Part shown: positions 47,416-58,965 of the stretch, piece by piece | Layout: each line of letters begins with the position of its first letter | How positions within the stretch are numbered: the stretch's first letter is position 1 | Source of the DNA: Stomorhina lunata | Taxonomy: Eukaryota; Arthropoda; Insecta; Diptera; Rhiniidae | DNA length: 64,000 bases | Assembly (NCBI GenBank): GCA_933228675.1 | Contig: OW121740.1 | Location: forward strand, 32,338,632 to 32,402,631 | Reading direction: 5' to 3' | The notes under the pieces: model-generated | Told to the model about the DNA's origin: nothing | Database searches by the model: none | The model's input: only the letters and a program-made list of their open reading frames with translations | Program-made: the position numbers and the translations under genes

Positions 47416-48355
47416 CAAATAAATGGGACTCAAAATGCCATTATATTGAAAGTTTTTCTTTAGAAAAAAATTTTTATTGAAAATCTTTCTATAAAAAAAT
47501 ATTTTTGCAAACTTTTTTTGTGACTGAACGAATTTTTCTAACACTCGAGACAATCTTTCACTATGAATCTGCTGGTATATTTTGAGCATCTGTTTAAGTA
47601 CAAGACACCTACAAGTATTGTTACTGGTTTACTTCACAAGAATATTGATGAGTTGTTAACGAACTACATTTATAATTCTCAGTTTTAGACTTAGGTATCC
47701 TTTAACAAAAAAAGTTATGTTATGTTTGTAATCACCTTTTAAAAATCGGGTTTTCTAGGACAAAAGCAAATTTTTGGTTCAGAAAATCAGAGGGAGTTCT
47801 AGACTTTGTTAGGCAAAATGCTCTAGCTTACATAATAATTTTAAAGTTTCTTAAATATTTGCAATTTACTTATACCAAATACTTTGAAAATGGCAAAGGG
47901 AGCAAAATATATAACATAACAGAATGTAGTTCCACTTGTATCCTTAGGATCCTGTCATGTTAAACTTGTTAGTTGGGAGAGTTTCATTTTAATTAACACT
48001 TAAGGCTGACCAACTCTAAAATTGTATAGTGATGTCTGATTTTATAAAACAGACAAATTTTTGTAATCTAAGATACTTAGAACAATATTTCATTTTGTGA
48101 ACAGCTTCAAAGTTTAAAACAAAGTAAGAAAGTTTATATGTATTTCAATATGGTAAGGCTTGAATTATTATTAAAATCGAGTATATTATGTATGAATGTA
48201 TATATATTAAGAACATGCGACCTTGACAAATGTTGTTGATGTATGTTTATTGGTAGTCATCCCTTTCATCTCGCCCTGATGCTCGAACTTTCGCAACTCG
48301 TTTTAAGTTTGGCGCCTTCAAGTAACCGTAGGTCCAACAGGAGTCGACTACTTTG
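47416..48355. other. Spacer with a GC-richer patch, no gene seen
   Basis: A few diverged minisatellite units lie at 47448-47520. At about 48250-48355, directly beside array S7, lies a patch of ordinary composition (CCCTTTCATCTCGCCCTGATG, AAGTTTGGCGCCTTCAAG, CAACAGGAGTCGACTAC). TTTGGCGCC resembles retrovirus-like primer-binding regions, but the following bases do not fit a recognised primer site. No open gene. Confidence 0.5.
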
Positions 48356-50775
48356 CGATATCTATAGAAAAGCTTTTGATAAAAATATTTTTCTATAGAA
48401 AAATTTTTGATAAAAATATTTTTCTATAGAAAAATTTTTAATAAAAATATTTTTGATAAAAATATTTTTCTATAGAAACATTTTTGATAAAAATATTTTT
48501 CTATAGAAAAATTTTTGATAAAACTATTTTTCTATAGAAAAATTTTTGATAAAAATATTTTTCTATAGAAAAATTTTTGATAAAAATATTTTTCTATAGA
48601 AAAATTTTTGATAAAAATATTTTTCTATAGAAAAATTTTTGATAAAAATATTTTTCTATAGAAAAATTTTTGATAAAAATATTTTTCTAAAGAAAAATTG
48701 TTGACAAAAATATTTTTCTATAGAAAAATTGTTGATAAAAATATTTTTCTATAGAAAAATCTTTGATAAAAATATTTTTCTATAGAAAAATTTTTGATAA
48801 AAATATTTTTCTGTAGAAAAATTTTTGATAAAAATATTTTTCTATAGAAGAATTTTTGATAAAAATATTTTTCTATAGAAAAATTGTTGATAACAATATT
48901 TTTCTATAGAAAAATTTCTGATAAAAATATTTTTCTATAGAAAAATTTTTGATAAAAATATTTTTCTATAGAAAAATTTTTGATAAAAATATTTTTCGAT
49001 AGAAAAATTTTTGAGAAAAATTTTTTTTTATAAAAACATTTTTGATAAAAATATTTTTCTATATAAAAATTTTTGATAAAAATATTTTTCTATAGAAAAA
49101 TTTTTGATAAAAATATTTTACTATAGAAAAATTTTTGATAAAAAAATATTTTTCTATAGAAAATTTTTGATAAAAAATATTTTTCTATAGAAAAATTTTT
49201 GATAAAAAATATTTTTCTATAGAAAAATTTTTGATAAAAAAATATTTTTCTATAGAAAAATTTTTGATAAAAAAATATTTTTCTATATAAAAATTTTTGA
49301 TAAAAAAAATATTTTTCTATAGAAAAATATTTGATAAAAAAAAATATTTTTCTATAGAAAAATTTTTGATAAAAATAAAAATTTTTGATAAAAATATTTT
49401 TCTATAGAAAATTTTTTGATAAAAATATTTTTCTATAGAAAAAATTTTGTTAAAAATATTTTTCTATAGAAAAATTTTTGATAAAAACATTTTTCTATAG
49501 AAAAATTTTTGACAAAAATATTTTTCTATAGAAAAATTTTTGATAAAAATATTTTTCTATAAAAAAATTTTTGATAATAATATTTTTCTATAGAAAAATT
49601 TTTGATAAAAATATTTTTCTATAGAAAAAATTTTGTTAATAATATTTTTCTATAGAAAAATTTTTGATAAAAATATTTTTCTATAGAAAAATTTTTGATA
49701 AAAATATTTTTGATAAAAATATTTTTGATAAAAATATTTTTCTATATTTTTCTATAGAAAAATTGTTGATAAAAATATTTTTCTATAGAAAAATCTTTGA
49801 TAAAAATATTTTTCTATAGAAAAAATTTTGTTAAAAATATTTTTCTATAGAAAAATTTTTGATAAAAATATTTTTCTATAGAAAAATTTTTGATAAAAAT
49901 ATTTTTCTATAGAAAAATTTTTGATAAAAATATTTTTCTATAGAAAAATTTTTGATAAAAATATTTTTCTATAGAAAAATTTTTGATAAAAATATTTTTC
50001 ATTAAAAAATTTTTTGATAATAATATATTTCTATAGAAAAATTTTTGATAAAAATATTTTTCTCTATAGAAAAATTTTTGATAAAAATATTTTTCTATAG
50101 AAAAATTTTTGATAAAAATATTTTTCTATAGAAAAATTTTTGATAAAAATATTTTTCTATAGAAAAATTTTTGATAAAAATATTTTTCTATAGAAAAATT
50201 TTTGATAAAAATATTTTTCTATAGAAAAATTTTTGATAAAAATATTTTTCTATAGAAAAATTTTTGATAAAAATATTTTTCTATAGAAAAAATTTTGATA
50301 AAAATATTTTTCTATAGAAAAATTTTTGATAAAAATATTTTTCTATAGAAAAATTTTTGATAAAAATATTTTTCTATAGAAAAATTTTTGATAAAAATAT
50401 TTTTCTATAGAAAAATTTTTGATAAAAATATTTTTCTATAGAAAAATTTTTTATAAAAATATTTTTCTATAGAAAAATTTTTGATAAAAATATTTTTGTA
50501 TAGAAAAATTTCCATTATAATATTTTTCTAAAGAAAAATTTCGATTAAAATATTTTTCTATAGAAAAATTTTTGATAAAAATATTTTTCTATAGAAAAAT
50601 TTTTGATAAAAAAATATTTTTCTATAGAAAAATTTTTAATAAAAAAAATATTTTTCTATAGAAAAATTTTTAATAAAAAAATATTTTTCTATAGAAAAAT
50701 TTTTGATAAAAAAATATTTTTCTATAGAAAAATTTTTGATAAAAATATTTTTCTACAGAAAAAATTTTGATAATT
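48356..50775 (+). repeat. Minisatellite array S7, 31-bp unit
   Basis: About 75 units of TTTTTCTATAGAAAAATT followed by TTTGATAAAAATA, period 31 (regular at 50060-50500). Some stretches carry one to four extra A residues (49130-49370 and 50590-50740), giving 32-35 bp units that cluster together, so the variants spread locally. The orientation is opposite to S1, S2 and S5. Confidence 0.96.
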
Positions 50776-51759
50776 TTTTTTATAGCAAAATTAATTTTTT
50801 GTTGATTTATTAGTGGCTTCGGATTATAGTAGTTATGGGCAACAATTTCTTAAGTAATACGGTATAGGTCTTTGGATTGACCCTTCTCACAAATAATTAA
50901 GTCTTCTTCGATTTACTTATCAGCCATATCCGCTTGTCTTTCATTGAACTGCTTTTAACATTGGGGTTTAGTTCTTAACATTCACGTAGCGCTTGTTATT
51001 TGATTTTGGCATCATTTAATTTCGTTTTGGCTTAACTTTAGGTTTCAATTATCTGAAACCAATATGATATGATTCCAAACATTTGTTAAAATTTTCACAA
51101 CCAAAAAATATTTAACAAAATATGTATTTCTGCTTCCTATTACTAAGATTCTTTGAATTTTATAGTATTCATTTTATGGGTGAACTTTTTGATTTCCCCT
51201 CTTTCTTAAACGTATAGTGTATAATATTATTACCACTTAACTCTGATACTGCCAGATCTGACCTTTCATACATTTCTTAGAATGTCATTAACAATTTATG
51301 CCAAGAATGTCTAGAATTAAGCTGATATGTATAAGACTTTTACTTCTAAGGACAACTGTTGAAATGTTGAAGTAACAACAAATTTTAAATATCCAATGAA
51401 ACAGTTTTTTTAACAGAATTTTGATATAAATAAAATAAGGGGAGAATTTTTATACGACAACAAGTTAACAGTTCTGCGAAATAAAAAATATTATATTACA
51501 TGTGTTTACAGGGAAACATTTGTTTCCTAGAATATTTCCCTGACATTCTGAGGACAACATTAATACTAAATAAATGTGTAATTTTAAAACATTTGTTACA
51601 AAAATAATATTATTTATAATTTATTAAAATAAAAGCATTTCAAAAAAATAGCAACAAATTTGAAAAATGACCCTTGAACTGAGATGAGCATTGAAAACAG
51701 ACATTGATCATGAAGTAGAAAAGTTCCAAGAAATATAGGTAAAGCAAAATAAGTCTTTT
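50776..51759. other. Spacer, no gene seen
   Basis: AT-rich; one 64-codon minus-strand frame (51614-51808) runs into the family C-like repeat and is not called. Confidence 0.45.
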
Positions 51760-52435
51760 TGGGCAAATGGTGACCGATTGTTGAAAATTTGTTCACACTG
51801 GCTGGCATTGATATAAGGCTTCCTTGTACTTAATTAAGTGGCCATAGCTGTTATAGGTATTTATTTATTGGCATTTAAGTGTATTTTAGGTGGAATTTAA
51901 GCTGTTTCTGTAAGTTTTCTATATGGAAACTTTGGTCAAATGTGAACCGATTTCGATAAAATTTGATGTGTTGCCGAGCGCATATATCTCTTTACTTTAT
52001 TTTATCATCGTATCTGTTACAATTTGTCATTTATTTGTAAATAAGCGATTAGCCTATTCGAGGTTATACGAAAGTTATAGTCAAATGTGAACTGATTTCA
52101 ATGAAATTTTGTATTGAGTGCTTATGTAAAACTTTTCTATACTAGACTTTATCATCATAACTGTTACAAATTGTTATTTATTATCAAATTAGCGATTAGC
52201 CTAGGCGATGGTATGCGGGAGCTATAGTCAAATGTAAACCGATTTTTTTCCGATTTCAATAGCAAAATTTTCCAAGAAATAAAGAAAATTTGTCCCAAAT
52301 TTCAGTGACGTTCCTCCTTTTGTTAGGCCCTAGCGCACATTGTTAATATCAAATGTTAACATCATCATTAAATGAAATTGATTTCGATAGATAACAATAC
52401 AACTAAAACAAATCTGAAATAAATTTTTTAATAAG
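51760..52435 (-). mobile_element. DINE-like family C fragment with internal repeats
   Basis: It matches 31385-31760 in the same orientation: GGTGACCGATTGTTGAAAAT, CACTGGCTGGCATTGATATAA, ATTGGCATTTAAGTGTATTTTAGG, AATTTAAGCTGTTTCTGTAAG, TTTTCCAAGAAATAAAGAA, TGTTAGGCCCTAGC. A segment of about 150 bp (TTTATCATC.TA.CTGTTACAAATTGT.ATTTAT, GCGATTAGCCTA) occurs twice in tandem (51995-52080 and 52145-52210). Confidence 0.75.
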
Positions 52436-53685
52436 GTTCTTTTTTGTTGCCGCCAGGTGGCGCAAAAGTTGAGAACAATTAATTTTCAATATTAAGAAAT
52501 ATGTGGAGGGTAGGCGTGTCCTTCGATCAATTTTGAATATGATCATGTTGAATCGATATCGAGTCACATACCAAATTTCATTGATCTAAGACAACTGCTT
52601 CGAGTTTTGTTCATTGGTTGCATGAGATGGTAGCACTGTGGGTCGGCTTGATTTTTTTGTTATATGTTTGACAACACAAACATTTTCTTTAAAATTGAAC
52701 AAATTTGGTTTCATGCTGTACTGACCTACATTTTGGTTTCAAATCATCCTAGAATCCAATTCTCTACGAATATTCAATAAAGCATAAAGTTTTGATAAAA
52801 AAAAACTTCTTCGTAAAAAGCAAAAACTTGGTACCACATTTTTAAGAAATTAGCGAAAAATATTTGAAAATTTTTCATTATTAAACGGTTCAATATGGAA
52901 TGCACCATCTGCCAAAAGCTAACAAAAAGTCGAAGAGACAAATTAGATTTTTGATGTGAGATAACTTAAAATAAATAACAGTTATTATAGTAAGGTAACC
53001 TTATTTTTCTTTCCATTTCAAAATGTAAAAATCAACCATTTTGCTCAATAATTAAAAGAGCTACATGTTCCAAAAGTTTTGTTTTACCTCTGAGGTGGTC
53101 AACTTTGACGCCCAATAATTCACCTAGTGAAAACAAAGGGTAACCATAAAACCATAAGTCAAAAAGCTTGGTCTTCCTTAACAATTCTGTCATACATTCT
53201 GATACAATCGGACTTAGAGTTTGGAAGATACAGATTTATTTCCACTTTTTTTGTGTTTCAAACCACTGTGCCCGATTTACAAGATTCGACAGAGTCAAAT
53301 ATAATACTCCTACGCATTTATTTCACAAAAGTACTCTTTATTTCTTCAGTTATTACTTGAATTGAAATGCTTGCACTTTTACGCAAAGTTTTAAAAAATT
53401 GCTATTTCCAAAAATGGCACACAATAATCGATATCTCGATAAAAATACTTGTTTTCTCAATAACTTTCCATTTTTGCACTTACATTTTAAAACAAGTACT
53501 TACTTAAATAAACATTAAAATTTGGTACTCAAAAAAGTTTGGTTAAAAATTTGATAATAAAAATTAAACACTTTGTAAATTTTGAGATTAACATTTTATT
53601 CCATTTATGAATTATTTAACAAGAAGATAATATAAATTAGTTTTGCCGAGTTTTAAACAATTATTAAGGTTCAATATGTTGGCTG
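52436..53685. other. Repeat-like spacer, no gene seen
   Basis: 52440-52670 (GCCGCCAGGTGGCGC, GAGTCACATACCAAATTTCATTG, GCACTGTGGGTCGG) resembles non-autonomous fly transposon DNA that I cannot place. Overlapping frames at 53127-53365 have no recognisable motif. Confidence 0.45.
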
Positions 53686-53689
53686 TATA

Positions 53690-54540
53690 TCTTTTGACTT
53701 TTATTTTTTCGAGCAGAAATAAATGTTATTTTTAGACTTTTATTTTTTCAATAAAAACAGTTATTTTTGACTTTTATTTTTTCGATAAAAAATAAAAAAT
53801 GTTTTTGACTTTTTCAAGCAAAAATAGCTATTATTACTTTTAATTTTTCGAGCAGAAAACAAAAGTTATTATTTGACTTTTATTTTTTTCAACAAAAATA
53901 ACAGTTATTTTTGACTTTTATTTTTTTGAGCAGAAATAAAAGTTATTTTTTGACTTTTATTTTTTTTGAGCAAATATAACAGTTATTTTTGACTTTTGTT
54001 TTTTTTGAGCAGAAAACAAATGTTATTATTTGACTTTTATTTTTTTAAGCAAAAATAACAGTTATTTCTGACTTTTATTTTTTCGAGCAGAAATAAAATT
54101 TATTTTTTGACTTTTATTTTTTCGAGCAGAAATAAAAGTTATATTTGTTTAAATTTATGATAAATTTATTATATTTATTAAAAAAAATGTTCAAACTAGG
54201 ATAATTTTTCAGTAAAAATAATTTACATATGCTCAAAAATTAATGGAGTTGAGTTTTGCAGTCACAGTTGAGGTTGAAAACACAAAAATTGCTTTTATTT
54301 CTGCTCGAAAAAATAAAAGTCAAAAAATAACTTTTATTCATGCTCTAAATAAAAAAAATAAAAACAACTGTTATTTTTGTTAGAAAAAAAATAAAAGTTA
54401 AAATATATCTTTTATTTTTGCTCGAAAAAATATTAGTTAAAAATAACTGTTATTTTTGCTCAAAAAAATAAAAAAAATAAAAAAAGTTATTTTTGCTCAA
54501 AAAAATAAAAAAAAGCATCGAATTTTATGAAAATTTGTTC
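53690..54540. repeat. Inverted pair of ~47-bp minisatellites (TTTTTCGAGCA type)
   Basis: 53690-54150: tandem units of GACTTTTATTTTTTCGAGCA followed by GAAATAAAAGTTATTTTT. 54288-54520: the same motif in reverse orientation (TTTTTGCTCGAAAAAATAAAAG). About 140 bases of different DNA separate them (GGAGTTGAGTTTTGCAGTCAC). This is a second, unrelated minisatellite organised as an inverted repeat, which suggests another foldback-type structure. Confidence 0.85.
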
Positions 54541-55856
54541 CAAGACTATCAAAATGGTATACTTGGTTTTATTCTCCGACATTTCCTTAAGGTGACCTTT
54601 TTAATCAAAAATTCAAAAATAACAGTTATTTGCGGTCCCTAAACAAGATCCCTTACAAACATTTTATTTAACTATAGTGCTGTTGTATTTTATAAGCCAA
54701 CTTTTTCGAAGCCCTAATATATGTGTATATTAAAATACATATAACTTTTAATATCTGTTGCGCATTTTTGCATTAAATATGCAGTTGAGTGTTTTAGCTG
54801 TTGGCGGAAAACCGACCACACACACAAAAAACGAAAAAGTCGTAAAAATAAAACCGTCTCATAAAAAATACAAAATAAAATAAAATTTTGTTTTCAACAG
54901 AGTTAACTTTGAAAATTTATTTGCTCTATGCAAATTCCTGAACCATGACCTAACCTAGCGTATTTATAAGTATAAACACATCTGCATATAAACGCTTAAA
55001 TAATGATGTAAATAATAAATTAAACCCAAGCACGTTCTTTGTACTTCATGACCATACAGAGCTTTTTTTTCAACATATACTTAGTATCTTTTAGTAAAAA
55101 ATGGTAACCAACCATTGCAGTGACACAAATAAAAAAAAAACAAAACTTCTGAAGCAACATACTCGAGTTGGCTTTTACTGTGTATTTTTTTAACCTTCAT
55201 CATGGATGAGAAAGGTACTTAATAAAACTTTGTCATTCCGTTTGTAATTTTAGTACTCGTACATGTAAAACACAAATTTTTAAATTAAAAATAAAAGCCT
55301 TGTACGACAAGGACATATTAGATACATTTTTCGTTTCTCAAATCCAAAAAGCTTTAAAATTTCAATTCTGTACATTTAGGGTATTTAAGATTCGGCGCGA
55401 CCAAATGTATTCTTACACTGCTTTAATACTAGTGATGACATGTGGTTAATTATGAGAGTGGTTGCCAGCAAATATAACTCAGCTAACTTTGTCAACTGTT
55501 AAACTTCACATGACCGCATAATTTGCATGGGGTATTTTTTTACTTAATAATTGAAGAAAAATAAATACTTTAATAAATTTTAGTTGAACATTAATAAAAT
55601 GAAACAAAGCATTGGAAATGGATTTAGTTACAAACCACAAATAATATACAGAAAAACAAAAGAAGAATAAAAACAATTAAGAAAGTTTTATAGCAGAGGC
55701 CAAATCGCCGCATTTTATATAGATTCAATACTCAGACTTTTAATCAAATATTGTGTAACATACTTTAGGGATTTTGAAAATAAAATATTTTAAAAAAGGT
55801 TTAATGAAATTGATATCTAAACATACTTAACCGTTTGATTGTCAAAACATTTAGTT
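54541..55856. other. Spacer, no gene seen
   Basis: AT-rich DNA. AACCTTCATCATGGATGAGAAAGG at 55193 is a small palindrome-like motif resembling a DINE terminus. Nothing else is recognised. Confidence 0.45.
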
Positions 55857-55860
55857 TTAA

Positions 55861-56707
55861 CCTTCATCTTCTCCTAAAAAAAAAATCACGTTGTCTACCT
55901 TTGCGTAGTTTTCTACGCATGCAATATTATTTATAGTTTTTGATACAGAATTTTTAAAACTCTGGGAGGAAACAGTTAGAAAAAGTAGTTTATATTTATT
56001 TGGTAGACGAAAAAGCTTTTTTTTTGCATTTCGAAGTCTTAAATTAGCTTTCCACAGAGAAAGGCTATATGAGGAAAAACCATTACCCATTGTCATGAAC
56101 TTAGTTCAAAACAATAGGTTGGTACTGATTTTGTTAGCATAAACTTATACTCAATAGTACGCTGGCCGAAAGGTGGGAAATAGTAGTGGTCAGCGATGGA
56201 CAGCACCCTATAATAAAGCCTCGGAAAAAAACGACAGAAGTAAAGTTGTAAAAATAATATTTTGAAGGTTTGAAGAGTAAAAAGATAGCAAGCACCTTTT
56301 ATATAACTAATAGATGTATCACTTTACTAGACTATGAAGATTCTGGCACTAATTCTTCTTCATCTTCTTTTTAGTTTTTCTTGTGAATGGTGTAAAAATA
56401 ATAATCAGAACTTTTCCATGTGTTAAAATCACAACGATTGACAAAAAAGAGCCATGACATCAAAAATTCCCACCAAAAACGTATGTTTTTTCCCATATGC
56501 GTAGAAAACTACGAAAGGGTAGACAACATAACTTTTTTGACCCAGTCCAAAAAAAAGAAAATTTCGGAGTAAAATATGCCTTAAATTATGCAAAATCATG
56601 TTACTTACAAAGTCAATAAATTTTGTTAACTTAAAGCTAGCACTTCCAAAAAAACAAAGAAATTATGCAGCGTTTGCGTAGTTTTCTACGCAAAGAGCAG
56701 ATGAAGG
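55861..56707. mobile_element. piggyBac-like MITE (847 bp, TTAA target)
   Basis: TTAA flanks both ends (55857-55860 and 56708-56711). The ends CCTTCATCT and AGATGAAGG form a short inverted repeat. TTAA duplication with CCYT-type ends is the hallmark of piggyBac elements. Subterminal palindromes GCGTAGTTTTCTACGC occur near both ends (55903 and 56675). A longer inverted version, TTGTCTACC.TT.CGTAGTTTTC, pairs 55891-55919 with about 56499-56528. No transposase motif is seen. A 79-codon minus-strand frame (55857-56096) starts at an internal ATG and has no recognised domain. Confidence 0.8.
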
Positions 56708-56768
56708 TTAATGAAATTTTTTTACTATCAGGGAACTTCTGACAAAAAAGTTACAATGAAGTGAACTT

Positions 56769-57020
56769 TCTTCTGTTATCCTTGGCTCCCAGTGGGGCAT
56801 AGGGCCTCAATCATCCTTTTATATCGAACTCTGTTGCGAGATGTTAGGCATATCCATGAAAAGTTTGCTGCTTGTAACTCCACATCAATTGACCTTCTCC
56901 ACGTTCTAGCATGTGTACCAACAAGACAGCCGCTTCCTTGTGGATTCCAACGAGCAATGTTGGTACTTGGCCTTCGAAGTGTGTGACCTATACACAGCTA
57001 GAATTGCCGCATTTAGGCGA
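56769..57020 (-). pseudogene. C-terminal fragment of a non-LTR retrotransposon reverse transcriptase
   Basis: The minus strand reads ...IGHTLRRPSTNIARWNPQG, then TWRRSIDVELQAANFSW, then NRVRYKRMIEALCPTGSQG and a stop at about 56769. IGH.LRR..., RWNPQG and TWRR...R..ALC are the usual tail of RTE/CR1-like reverse transcriptases. Upstream of IGHT a stop breaks the frame. Only this tail remains. It has nothing to do with the mariner piece to the right. Confidence 0.85.
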
Positions 57021-57069
57021 ATGAGTATCCAATAGAGATTGTCGAAAAACAAATGCACCCACATAGAGT

Positions 57070-57566
57070 GACTGTTTGATGCGGTTTATGGGCTGGCGGC
57101 ATCATCGGGCCGTATTTTTTCCAAAATGAGAGCGGTCAGGCAGTTACTGTGAATGGTGTTCGCTATCGTGAGATGATAACGGACTTTTTATGGCCCGAAT
57201 TGGAAAATATGGATGTGGACGATATGTGATTTCCTCAGGACGGTGCCATACAGCTAACGAAAGAATGGCTCTTTTGCGCAACAAATTCAATGGCCGTGTT
57301 ATCTCACGTAATGGCGATGTCAATTGGCCGCCAAGATCATGTGATTTGACACCGTTGGACTTTTTTCTTCTTAATGCCAGCAACAATTCAAGAGCTAAAG
57401 GATGGAGGTGTGCCGCCGGGGTCGCGGCGCCCATTTGGCCGATATTTTGATCCATACATAATTGAGTAATACAAATATATCATAATAAAATAAAATTACA
57501 ATAATTTCCTAAATAGTTTATGTTTTATTCAAAATCAACATCGGCCCTTGAAATTTAACCACCCGA
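57070..57566 (+). pseudogene. mariner-type transposase fragment, third family, with 3' terminus
   Basis: It starts near 57075 with VWCGLWAGGIIGPYFFQNE (one frame change), MITDFLWPELENMDVDDM, then a decayed second-Asp block (stop, then FPQDGA), ANERMALLRNKFNGRVISRNGDVNWPPRSCDLTPLDFFL, which includes the third Asp, and then noise. The right end TTAACCACCCGA followed by TA gives a terminus reading TCGGGTGGTTAAATTTCAAG inward. This differs from both other mariner termini in the window. The 5' half and left terminus are missing. Open frames on both strands here are parts or shadows of this relic. Confidence 0.85.
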
Positions 57567-58965
57567 TACTTTAGCCATTAAGACGCCTTATATAAATAAA
57601 GCTGTTATGTACTTTAGAATTCCGGAAGTTAAAAAAAGTTTTCATCTCTAATTGTATTCCTTTGTCGATTTGAAACCATCTGTGTATCCATGAAACTTTT
57701 GGAGTTCCAGTGAAGTTTTCAGTGAAATTTCTTTTTGTAACACAGTGTAATTCTTATGCAAAGAAGTTATATTAATTATTATTTAATTTTATTGTCAACA
57801 AAATTGTTACCTTAATGCTATATAATTTTCATGATGGCCTAAGTACAATTCATTGTGCCTGGAATATTATTCCTTAAGTAAAATAATATGCTTGTGCCTC
57901 TGACATCAGCTTATAAATATGTTTAAGCCATCACATAAGATAAAGTTGGTTATAAACTATAACAATTATGCTGCTAACTGCAGTAGATGATGGCTCTATT
58001 TTAACATCATAAAGGTAAAACTGTAATCTTTTATCAGACGACAAGAGCTACTGAAAGTACATACCAGATGTACCCTCATCTAAGGAATCCCTATTAATTA
58101 CAGTTTTATGTAATTGTAGTAGTAAACTTTAATATGGCTTAGAATATATAAAAAAATTATACTAGAAATTTTGTTGAGTGAAAAAGTCACACACACATAC
58201 AAATATTTACACATTTATTTTCTATGATGATGTTTTTGATGTTAATATGTTTTTCATGGTTGGCAAAACTTATGTTTGTTTAACATAAAAGTTATGACAT
58301 ATGTATTTACATTTATGACAACGAGGCTGAACTTTTCAGTTGAAATGTTGTAAAAAATTTAATTCACACTAAAAAAACTAAGTTAACCTAAGCACTTTGA
58401 ATAAGTAACGAGATAAAATAATTATAATGAATTTCTTGTAATAGAATAAAATAATTTACCAGTGAACAATATATGTGACCCGGTCTATGAAAAGGTGGCT
58501 TATGATTCAAGAACAAAATTTCGAAAAATTAGCTAATTTTTCGGAATTATAAGCTAATTTTTATAGACTGGATCACATATAAAGAGTCTTTCGAATAAAT
58601 TACACATTTACTACTTTGGGTAAAAATGAGCCATAGTTCAACAAAAAATCATATGTATTTTTAACTCTTTATAATCCTTTACTGTTATTAGGCACTGTAC
58701 TTTTAAGTTACTAAAGCTTCTCCTTATTTTTGTGTAACAAAAATTCATTACCATGAGAAATTTAATACGACTTGTTATAATTTTAGTTTTCCTAGTTATA
58801 AGTAAAAACACTCTCAACAAGTTTGATTTGTTTTTATTAATTAACACAAATGAATTAAAAAACTTATGTAGAATGAAAATATTTTAAAGGGATAAATAGA
58901 TGTTATGGAATTTAACTAAAAAGTAGTTAAATGGTTATAAATAGCACTTTAATGCAAATCAAAAT
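57567..58965. other. Spacer with a small MITE, otherwise no gene seen
   Basis: AT-rich DNA. A 69-codon minus-strand frame at 58638-58847 has no motif. Confidence 0.45.
58472..58579. mobile_element. 108-bp MITE with long inverted repeats, TA target
   Basis: The left arm TATGTGACCCGGTCTATGAA AAGGTGGCTTATGATTC and the reverse complement of the right arm, TATGTGATCCAGTCTATAAA AATTAGCTTATAATTCC, are inverted over about 38 bases. TA lies on both sides (58470-58471, 58580-58581). A TA duplication and a TIR-only structure suit a Tc1/mariner-mobilised MITE. Confidence 0.8.

Noticed and set aside
48290..48345. TTTGGCGCC as an LTR-retrotransposon primer-binding region
   Set aside because: The following bases do not match a common tRNA 3' end, and no LTR, gag or pol is nearby.
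53127..53365. Overlapping 77- and 65-codon frames
   Set aside because: Two frames of the same AT-rich stretch with no motif, no codon bias and no splice context.
57144..57455. 103-codon minus-strand frame
   Set aside because: Antisense shadow of the mariner transposase relic on the plus strand.
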